From contig JBCCFX010000095.1 of assembly GCA_039029515.1 (NCBI GenBank), positions 1 to 14,231 on the forward strand: a stretch of DNA of 14,231 nt, in the 5' to 3' direction. Positions 1 through 6,571 of this stretch are shown here, piece after piece. The notes under the pieces were generated by a model. The model saw nothing but the letters and a program-made list of their open reading frames with translations. It ran no database searches and was not told the origin of the DNA. The translations under genes and the position numbers were made by a program. This DNA is from JBCCFX01 sp039029515 (GTDB taxonomy: Bacteria; Planctomycetota; Phycisphaerae; Phycisphaerales; SM1A02). Numbering within the stretch: the first letter of the stretch is position 1; each line of letters opens with the position of its first letter.

Positions 1-1416
1 CTGGGCATGGCCGATGCGCACGCGATCGGCATTGAAGTCCTTGTGGAAGGGAAAGTGAATCGGAGCCGACTGATACTCCGACCAGACCAGCGCTCGGACG
101 GCATCTTCGTGCGTGTTCAAGACATGCTCAGCCCCCTGAAACGGTGGACGGACGCCGGTGCCCCAGAGTTCATTATGAAACGCGCCGCGAAGGTCTGATG
201 CAATGCGCTGCAATGCCTGCACTGTCTCGGCGTCGTCCGGCTCACGCGGCACCGTGATCGTCACTGTTCGCGTCGGCGTATCGATGCTGACCGTGGTCGA
301 CAGGACATCCGGATAGTCAGGGAGGATGATCGTCGCCGCAGCGCCGAGGGGAACATCAAACGTTGCCATGTCATTCAGATCGAATGTCTCATCGCGACTC
401 CGGTCCGCCAGCACGGCGCTATCCATCATGTCATAGGTCAGATGAACGGTCGTCGCGATGCGTGCGCCGGTCTCTGCGTGGACAACGCGAACGTAGCACT
501 GCGCTGTGTCATCGGCGGTTGTCTCATCCTGTCCTGTATATCGACTCGTCACGTTGACGGCTGGAACTGGATCAGCGTCGGCAGCCCAGACCATCGGCAT
601 GGTCACGCCGGTGTGTTGCCAGCTTGTCGCATAGATCGAGTGCGCACGTGAATTCACATCCGCGCGTGCGGCATCGCCATTGAACCACGCATGGTTCAGG
701 CCCTGGTCACTCGGCTCGGCGGCACCGGTGAAGTACCACGTGCCATCGCTCCATACTTCGACCCACGTGTGATTGCCGCCCTTATGTGGCCATTCAGGAA
801 TGCCGGCAAGCCGCGCCGGGATACATGTTGCGCGACATCCGTTGGTCAGCAGGATCGACAGGCCGGTGCATGATGCCATGCCTTGCGCAATGGACTCGGA
901 TGGTGATTGGTCCGCTCGTGCGCGCTTCGTCGAGTACCGCACGCCGAGCGCGGGAAAGATGACTCGATTCAATCGTTGCGCCGCTTCAGCCGGTGTCGCA
1001 CACTCGGTGACGTGCTCCAGGAATTGTTCCATCAATGACTCGCGCCACGCTTCACGCGGTTCACTGACCGATGCGTACGGCAGCACATCGTTGAAGAAGA
1101 TCTCGTCCGGCACACGATCGCCCCACGGGACGCGTGCGCGCGCTTCATATGCCTGCCGGACGTTGGTCAGCAGAAAATCGGCATCGAGCGTCGCGGCATC
1201 GGTCGGCGGCATATACGTGATCAGAAACGTCATGCCCGGTCGAAACGCATCTTCGATCTCTCGGAGCGCCCGCTCGAGTTCCGCACGGTTCTCGCCCGCA
1301 TCGATGAGCGTCTGCTCAACGGTTCGCGTTGCCGGCAGCGCATCGTGTGCGCTGGCGTCGCGCTGACATGTGACGACCAGAAGCAGGGCAAGAACGATAC
1401 AACGGCATGTGGGCAT
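1..1416 (-). CDS. Secreted transglutaminase-like protein (3' end beyond window)
   Basis: An open frame of 472 codons runs from ATG at 1416 to base 1 with no stop, so the C-terminus is missing. The N-terminus is a Sec-type signal peptide: a hydrophobic stretch at residues 7-16 and an ASA cleavage site near 21-23, implying export. The TxxC near residue 17 is a poor lipobox. The transglutaminase-like core shows the nucleophile Cys183 in ASCTGLS and His216 in GGNHTWVEVW. The usual third acidic residue probably lies in the following WYFTGAAEPS segment (residues 227-236). This matches a subfamily of planctomycete and Bacteroidetes exported transglutaminase-like proteins, followed by a beta-rich segment (about 280-390). 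Substrate is unknown; a cysteine protease or amidase, or a cross-linking role on surface proteins, is plausible. The start is supported by GGAG at 1427-1424, 7 bases upstream. It lies downstream of the large glycosyltransferase gene on the same strand with a 102-base gap. Confidence 0.85.
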   Translation of the reverse strand, partial: MPTCRCIVLALLLVVTCQRDASAHDALPATRTVEQTLIDAGENRAELERALREIEDAFRPGMTFLITYMPPTDAATLDADFLLTNVRQAYEARARVPWGDRVPDEIFFNDVLPYASVSEPREAWRESLMEQFLEHVTECATPAEAAQRLNRVIFPALGVRYSTKRARADQSPSESIAQGMASCTGLSILLTNGCRATCIPARLAGIPEWPHKGGNHTWVEVWSDGTWYFTGAAEPSDQGLNHAWFNGDAARADVNSRAHSIYATSWQHTGVTMPMVWAADADPVPAVNVTSRYTGQDETTADDTAQCYVRVVHAETGARIATTVHLTYDMMDSAVLADRSRDETFDLNDMATFDVPLGAAATIILPDYPDVLSTTVSIDTPTRTVTITVPREPDDAETVQALQRIASDLRGAFHNELWGTGVRPPFQGAEHVLNTHEDAVRALVWSEYQSAPIHFPFHKDFNADRVRIGHAQ

Positions 1417-1421
1417 GGACA

Positions 1422-1427
1422 CTCTCC
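1422..1427 (-). promoter_or_regulatory. Ribosome binding site of the transglutaminase-like gene
   Basis: GGAGAG on the minus strand, with its GGAG part 7 bases before the ATG at 1416. It decides against the nearby ATG at 1433, which lies in another frame. Confidence 0.6.
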
Positions 1428-1518
1428 GGGCATGCGACGAGACTGCACATGATAGAGCGTGGAGCGTCCGAAGATGGATTGCCGGATCAGAATGTGGATG
1501 CAGGCGGCAGGAATGAAA

Positions 1519-3984
1519 TCAGGCGTCGGTCATCCGCGTGGTGACCATGTCGAGGATCGCCGCGCCGCAGCGCTCATATGTGAACCACTGCTGCACAATG
1601 GCGTCGAGGGCTTCGATCGTCTGGAGCCGTGAGTCCGGCTCCTCGATCGTTCGATCCACCACTGCTTCGAGTTCTTCGGGTGAACGGAACAGGCACGGAC
1701 GCATCGTGTCGAGCACATTGATGAACGTCGCAGGCTGAATGTGTTCAACGACAGGTGATGCCGAACCGCGATCGGTTTCGCGTGTATCGACGACGCATTC
1801 CTCAAGAAGCCGTCGAACGGCATCGATCGCGGGAATATCGTGATCGATTGGTGAACGAGCAAAGTCTGTAACGAACGCCGCAGCGCGCTTAAGCGTGGTA
1901 TCGGTGTCAACATGGACATCATGATGTGTTGGCGCACCGTCGAGTGCGACAGCTTGCATGAACTCAACGACGTGCCCGAGATCATCAGGCTTGAGGAGCG
2001 CTGCGGGATAGCCGCCGGCAAGCACGCATTCGTAGACACGTTGGTGCAGAAGTGTGGTGCTTCCCTGCAGTGTGACGGCGCTGCTCGCGTACGCATGGCG
2101 CAGTTCAGGGCCGTGCTGCAGCATGCCGCCGGCGTAGCGGGCAAAGGTCGGATGCTGTTCCCAGCCTCGGCCACACAAACGAAGCGTCCAGTTGCGACGC
2201 TCGCAGATTTCAGCTGCCCATTCTGTCATCAGGTGACGAACGACTCGTGTGGCAAGCGGGACGCTGACGATCGCCATGAACTGATCAACGATCGCAGGTT
2301 CGGGGTTCAAGCCAGTCAGTTCGATAACGGCGACGGTATGGTTTCGAACGCGGTCCGCCAATGGAACGGATGTCATCGAACGAGCTTCATCGATGACGCG
2401 AGGTGCGAGGAGTTCGACCACGCGCTGTTCATTCGGTCGATTGCGCGCGGTGAAGACCATACGCTCGGTCCACTGTTCCGGCGTCTCGCCGTGATTCATC
2501 GCGATGAGCATGTGTGCTTCAAGCGGCGGATGACCATGCGATTCAGCGCGAAACTTCGCCGCACTCGCCGGCACCGGGAACCGAAGCGTCTGCGCTGCGT
2601 TAACGCCACGGCGCGTGACGATCTCGTTCTCCACGCAACCGACCGCAAAGTCGAACGCGCCCGGTACGGTGCCGTTGGGATCGCTGTAATTCGGTGCGGC
2701 ATCCTGAATCCAGGTGATGAACGGTATCGATGCGGGTATGCCGGGCAAATCGTCGCGCATCCAATTGATCATCATGATGGCGTCAGGATCAAAAGACTCG
2801 ATCGTGCCGAGGATTCCGATGCGATTGGTCGTTTCCGTATCTGCGTCTTCGATCAGCAGTCGCGTATCCACACCGATAGACTGCAATGCGGCATCGATAT
2901 CGCGAACCGCATGCTGAACGTACATTGTGAATCGGCTCGTCATCAGCATGACACGGCATGGACCATCACCATTGCGAATCGCCTGAAACCGTTGTTGCCA
3001 CCACGCGCGATCGCGCGCGGCATAACGATGCTGGACAACCGTTGACAGTCGATCCGTTTCACGCTGCAGGTTCAGATTGAATTCATCGGCGAGCTGATCG
3101 ACAGGTGCGCTGTTGCCGGGCGCTGCTGTCGACAAGGGAATTCCAGCAACCTTGCCCCAGCGTGACCGTTCGGCACTGAATGCCGCGCGAAGCTGATCGA
3201 CCGCGCCGGTGCCAATGAAGTAACGAAGTCGCGACTGGCGGAGGACCGATCGGCGATCACCGATCGCAAGCGATTCGAGCATGTGCACCGGATCCGGTTG
3301 CACGATGCAGATGCCGGTTGTCATGCCGGACGCATGCGGTGTGTAGGTTCCATTGAGGAGTTGAGGCAGGAAGTCGATTGGTCCGAGGTCGTTGAGCAAT
3401 AACACGAACAGATTCTCAGATCCTTGCGCGATGACGGGAAACGAGCCATTGTTCACTGCCGCGTGAGGATCCTGCCAGCGCAGCCATGGATTGGCGTGGT
3501 GTCCTTCAACCTCTGCGCGACGGATGACGACCTGATCATCGGCGGTGCGATACCAGCGCTGTGTCGTGAGACGTTGCTGCCAGGCATCGAGGTGCGGGCT
3601 CAGTCGAGTTGCCAGTTCATCGTGCGCCGTCAGATTGGTGACGGCGTGTTGAATCAGTTGCTCGGTTGGAATCAACGCCGATGGGAGCGCTTCGATCATG
3701 TCGCGCACCGGAGCGGCCTCGCGTTGCTCAGATGCCGGCACGAGTTGAAGCCAATCCTCGGCATCCTCGCGCAAGCCGAGGCTTGCATACAGCTGTGCGA
3801 TAGCAAGCGACAGACCGGGCTGGTCGCCATGCTCTCGTCGGTGTCGAAGTGCGTCGGGCAGGAATGTCCAGGGATTCACCGCCGCAGCAGTGTTCCCCCC
3901 GCCGGACGTCGTGGTCGCGCTGGGGTTGGATGTAGTCACCTTCAGATATCGGCTTGACGGAGCATGATCCTGCAGGCGCGTCAT
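1519..3984 (-). CDS. Large multidomain glycosyltransferase, CgeB/group-1 (GT-B) type
   Basis: This encodes 821 residues from ATG 3984. The same frame is open to an ATG at 4107 (862 residues), but that longer form would overlap the divergent sulfotransferase. Residues 40-100 are helical and TPR-like (SLAIAQLYASLGLREDAEDW). Residues about 215-270 (IVQPDPVHMLESL through RLRYFIG) resemble the N-terminal part of Maf/DUF115-like and CgeB-family glycosyltransferases. A Rossmann-like GT-B N-domain starts near 343 (CRVMLMTSRF, then an alternating beta/alpha pattern). The C-domain at 598-665 holds the most recognisable block: LRLCGRGWEQHP, then ELRHAY and HQRVYECVLAGGYP, typical of the Glyco_trans_1_2 family and its sugar-nucleotide site. 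There is no signal peptide or membrane helix, so it is probably a cytoplasmic enzyme adding sugar to a protein or glycan. Donor and acceptor are unknown. No convincing ribosome binding site precedes either start. Confidence 0.8.
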   Translation of the reverse strand: MTRLQDHAPSSRYLKVTTSNPSATTTSGGGNTAAAVNPWTFLPDALRHRREHGDQPGLSLAIAQLYASLGLREDAEDWLQLVPASEQREAAPVRDMIEALPSALIPTEQLIQHAVTNLTAHDELATRLSPHLDAWQQRLTTQRWYRTADDQVVIRRAEVEGHHANPWLRWQDPHAAVNNGSFPVIAQGSENLFVLLLNDLGPIDFLPQLLNGTYTPHASGMTTGICIVQPDPVHMLESLAIGDRRSVLRQSRLRYFIGTGAVDQLRAAFSAERSRWGKVAGIPLSTAAPGNSAPVDQLADEFNLNLQRETDRLSTVVQHRYAARDRAWWQQRFQAIRNGDGPCRVMLMTSRFTMYVQHAVRDIDAALQSIGVDTRLLIEDADTETTNRIGILGTIESFDPDAIMMINWMRDDLPGIPASIPFITWIQDAAPNYSDPNGTVPGAFDFAVGCVENEIVTRRGVNAAQTLRFPVPASAAKFRAESHGHPPLEAHMLIAMNHGETPEQWTERMVFTARNRPNEQRVVELLAPRVIDEARSMTSVPLADRVRNHTVAVIELTGLNPEPAIVDQFMAIVSVPLATRVVRHLMTEWAAEICERRNWTLRLCGRGWEQHPTFARYAGGMLQHGPELRHAYASSAVTLQGSTTLLHQRVYECVLAGGYPAALLKPDDLGHVVEFMQAVALDGAPTHHDVHVDTDTTLKRAAAFVTDFARSPIDHDIPAIDAVRRLLEECVVDTRETDRGSASPVVEHIQPATFINVLDTMRPCLFRSPEELEAVVDRTIEEPDSRLQTIEALDAIVQQWFTYERCGAAILDMVTTRMTDA

Positions 3985-4053
3985 CAGGTTGCTCGCTTGA
4001 TTGTGGAGAATCCAACCGCCGCGAGCCGATCCTGCCCACAGCGCAAACGCCAG

Positions 4054-4800
4054 ATGTTCATTTTCTGTTTCGGCATGATGCGGTCCGGCTCGACTCTCCA
4101 GTTCCAACTGGTCGCGCGATTAGTCGAGGCTGCGGGCGTTGGTGAACGCGTTCCCTGGACGGAACCCGAGGATTTCGCATCGTGTGCCGCATCGGTACGA
4201 AGCGATCAGCGATGGCGCGTGTTCAAGGCACATTGGTGCAATGACGCGATGCGCGATGAGTTTGTCCACCATAACGCTCGCGGCGTCGGCATTCATCGTG
4301 ATCTCCGCGATGTGATGGTGAGCCATGCTGACAAGTATGACAAGCCGATCACGCCGGAGCACTGCCGTCGATTCATCAGCCAGTGCCTCGAGTCCTTCAG
4401 TGCGTGGGATGGACTGCCGCGCACCATGATTACTCGATACGACGAGTTAACGACAGATCCAGTGTCGGTCATCACCCGGATGGCCGAGCATCTCGAACTG
4501 CCATGCACCGCGCAGCAGGCCGTCGCGCTGGCCCGTGAATACTCGCTTGCCGCGCAACGAGAACGCATTGATCGCGCGCAGCGCACCGCGGTGATGCAGC
4601 CTGCCTGGTCAGGCGGCCCCACCATGATGAAGGATGAACTGCTGCACGAAGATCACATCGCCGACGGTCGGACTGGGAAATGGACTCATCGATTTGACGC
4701 GGCATGTCGAGCCGCGGTCGATGAGCTTGCCGGCGACTGGTTGGTGCAACACGGGTACGAACGTTCTTCAGACTTTCCGCCAATGGATGCCGGAATATGA
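4054..4800 (+). CDS. PAPS-dependent sulfotransferase
   Basis: A 248-residue protein transferring sulfate from 3'-phosphoadenosine 5'-phosphosulfate to an acceptor hydroxyl, presumably on a sugar or lipid. The 5'-phosphosulfate loop is at the extreme N-terminus (GMMRSGST, residues 7-14). This is why ATG 4054 is chosen over the in-frame ATG at 3964, which would add 30 residues unlike the family and overlap the divergent gene. FKAHW (57-61) fits the acceptor-side catalytic strand. IHRDLRDVMVS (80-90) supplies the Arg82 and Ser90 pair expected to bind the 3'-phosphate. GRTGKWTHRF (205-214) matches the C-terminal RKGxxGxWK-like nucleotide loop. Length fits compact bacterial sulfotransferases. It is the first gene of a three-gene run, and its TGA overlaps the next ATG (ATGA at 4797-4800). 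No clear ribosome binding site is visible. Confidence 0.85.
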   Translation: MFIFCFGMMRSGSTLQFQLVARLVEAAGVGERVPWTEPEDFASCAASVRSDQRWRVFKAHWCNDAMRDEFVHHNARGVGIHRDLRDVMVSHADKYDKPITPEHCRRFISQCLESFSAWDGLPRTMITRYDELTTDPVSVITRMAEHLELPCTAQQAVALAREYSLAAQRERIDRAQRTAVMQPAWSGGPTMMKDELLHEDHIADGRTGKWTHRFDAACRAAVDELAGDWLVQHGYERSSDFPPMDAGI

Positions 4801-5834
4801 CAGACATCTCGATCATCATGCCAACGCGAGACGATGGCACTGCAGTTGAAGCGACATTGCGATCGCTGCGTCAACAGAATCAGGTCACATGGGAGCTCGT
4901 CGTCGTTGACGGCGGTTCAGTCGATGGCAGTGCGGATCGCCTGCGCCGACTGATGTTGCAGGACGAGCGGATTCGCGCTCGATTTCTGCCGGAAGACGCC
5001 GTCGTCGATGCGATCTTCGATGCGCTCCCTGTGGTTTCGGCTGCAACGATTTCAATCGTGCCTCCCGGAACACTGTTTGAGCCGAACGCATTGATGCGAC
5101 TCGTTGCGGACATGCATCTCGGCGGTTCATGCGCCTGCATCGGTGAGATCGGCATCGCAACCGAACGTCAGACACTCGCATTGATGGACGAACCGCTTCC
5201 TGCCGCGCCGGTCGTCGATGACATTGTGGGTATGTCCCTGCTTCGGCCGGTGCTGTGCGCTATTCGCCGTGCTGATCTTCTTCATCGAAGCGTCGATCGA
5301 GCGCTCGGCTGGTGTGCGATGCGTGCGCTCATGGTCCAACTGGCATCCGATGGCACATCATGGCGTCGGGTTTCAGGCGTCCTGGCGACACAGCGCGTCG
5401 AGCATGATGTCACGTCAGAGTCCATCGTGGAATCAGGCCATCGCGCATTGCGGTTTGCCAACATCAGCGCCGCCCGATCGGATGCGATGTGCGCGCGTGT
5501 CGCGCTCGACTATGCCACGTGCCGCGCACTGACCGATTCCCCCGCACGAGCGCTGGCGTGGATGTCAACCATGTGCCAGGTTGAACGCATCGATAGCATC
5601 GATGCAGTTGCGGCAGCACGGCGTGCAGTTCTGCACATGCTGCAGTGCTGGCCGGTGCAATCCGGCGAGCGACCCTCGGGGTGGGGCGATCGGCTGATCG
5701 CGTGGTGGGATGTATGTGTCGAGGCGGACATCATGAGCCCGGAAGCAGAAGAGTTCGCTCGTGCGATGCTGAAATCTGATCGCGGGCTTCGCTTTGCGGT
5801 GATGTCATCAGCGGCACATCGAACTGCAGGATGA
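4797..5834 (+). CDS. Family-2 glycosyltransferase-like protein lacking the DxD motif
   Basis: A 345-residue protein with a GT-A, family-2 N-terminus: ISIIMPTRDDG at 4-14, and WELVVVDGGSVDGSAD at 32-47 as the nucleotide-binding strand with its loop. Where family members carry the metal-binding D-x-D-D before a LxxPxAL stretch, this protein reads IVPPGTLFEPNAL (87-99), so the acidic residues are replaced by PPGT. The rest (about 200-345) is helical and not recognised. It may be a metal-independent or inactive glycosyltransferase, or an accessory subunit of its neighbours. Translation is probably coupled to the sulfotransferase through the ATGA overlap at 4797-4800. Its stop overlaps the next start at 5831. 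Family assignment is firm for the first 100 residues; activity is uncertain. Confidence 0.8.
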   Translation: MTDISIIMPTRDDGTAVEATLRSLRQQNQVTWELVVVDGGSVDGSADRLRRLMLQDERIRARFLPEDAVVDAIFDALPVVSAATISIVPPGTLFEPNALMRLVADMHLGGSCACIGEIGIATERQTLALMDEPLPAAPVVDDIVGMSLLRPVLCAIRRADLLHRSVDRALGWCAMRALMVQLASDGTSWRRVSGVLATQRVEHDVTSESIVESGHRALRFANISAARSDAMCARVALDYATCRALTDSPARALAWMSTMCQVERIDSIDAVAAARRAVLHMLQCWPVQSGERPSGWGDRLIAWWDVCVEADIMSPEAEEFARAMLKSDRGLRFAVMSSAAHRTAG

Positions 5835-6571
5835 ACCATATGACTGAACCAACACTCTCAATCGTGATTCCGACGATTCACCGCGCGCCGCTGCTTGCCC
5901 AATGTCTTGAGAGCGTTCAGGAGACAGTCCAGGTGGGGCACGAGGTCATCTGCGTCACGATCGCGGATGATGAGGACACGCAGGATCTGCTGGCAAGTCA
6001 TCCGACCGTGAAGAACATCATTGATCCGGTTCGTACAGGGTTCGTTCGAGCCGCGAATCATGGATTTCGAGCATCACGCGGCACATTCATCGTGCAGTTG
6101 AATGACGACTGCCAGCTCATGCCGTACGCCATTGAGAACGCGCTGCACATGCTTCGTGCCCGCGCGCATCGCGATGTGGGACAGTTGGCCTTCTTCCACG
6201 ACTCGCCGGTGCAACGCAATATCCAGCAGGAGATTCATGTGGACGGCGTGCGCTATGTCGTCTGCCATGTTCGCGGCCTCTGCTTTGCGAATTTCGGACT
6301 ATCGACACGTCGGCTCTATGAATCGCTCGGCTTCTACGATGAGCAGTTCTGGATGTATGGCGCGGATCCCGACTTCTCCTTGCGCATCTGGCATGATGCC
6401 GGACTCCGGGTTCTGCCGTGTCCGGGTGCGTTGGTGCGCCATCATGAATGGGTGGATGAACGGTCCGAAGATGAGCGGGCCGCACAACGTGACGACAATC
6501 GCAAGCTATTCGAGAAGTGGGATCTGTCGGTACCGAGCGATCTGGCGATGACGCCTTCAGTCGTCGGATGA
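5831..6571 (+). CDS. Family-2 glycosyltransferase
   Basis: A 246-residue cytoplasmic GT-A enzyme. LSIVIPTIHRAP (9-20) opens the fold. The segment around GFVRAANHGFRASRG (70-84) followed by VQLNDDC (88-94) is the donor and metal site, with the DxD equivalent NDD at 91-93. YGADPDFSLRIWHDAG (176-191) carries the probable catalytic acidic residues, as in rhamnosyltransferase-like GT2 proteins. HH at 204-205 is also typical. It is the last gene of the sulfotransferase run. Two starts are possible: ATG 5831, overlapping the previous stop (ATGA), or ATG 5840, which has AGGA at 5828-5831 with an 8-base spacer and gives MTEPTLSIVIPT. The 3' end overlaps the converging kinase gene by 15 bases. The sugar transferred cannot be told from sequence. 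Confidence 0.88.
   Translation: MNHMTEPTLSIVIPTIHRAPLLAQCLESVQETVQVGHEVICVTIADDEDTQDLLASHPTVKNIIDPVRTGFVRAANHGFRASRGTFIVQLNDDCQLMPYAIENALHMLRARAHRDVGQLAFFHDSPVQRNIQQEIHVDGVRYVVCHVRGLCFANFGLSTRRLYESLGFYDEQFWMYGADPDFSLRIWHDAGLRVLPCPGALVRHHEWVDERSEDERAAQRDDNRKLFEKWDLSVPSDLAMTPSVVG

Noticed and set aside
773..1366. Plus-strand open frame of 197 codons, Ser/Arg rich
   Set aside because: It is antisense to the transglutaminase-like gene, which has a signal peptide, catalytic residues and a ribosome binding site.
1417..1518. Possible terminator hairpin between the glycosyltransferase and transglutaminase-like genes
   Set aside because: A TGCCG/CGGCA pairing exists, but the loop is about 20 bases and there is no T-run, so a terminator call is not supported.
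1912..3045. Long plus-strand open frame (377 codons) inside the large glycosyltransferase
   Set aside because: It is antisense to a gene with a recognisable family domain, has no family-like sequence, and is rich in Arg, His and Cys, as expected from reading the opposite strand of this codon usage.
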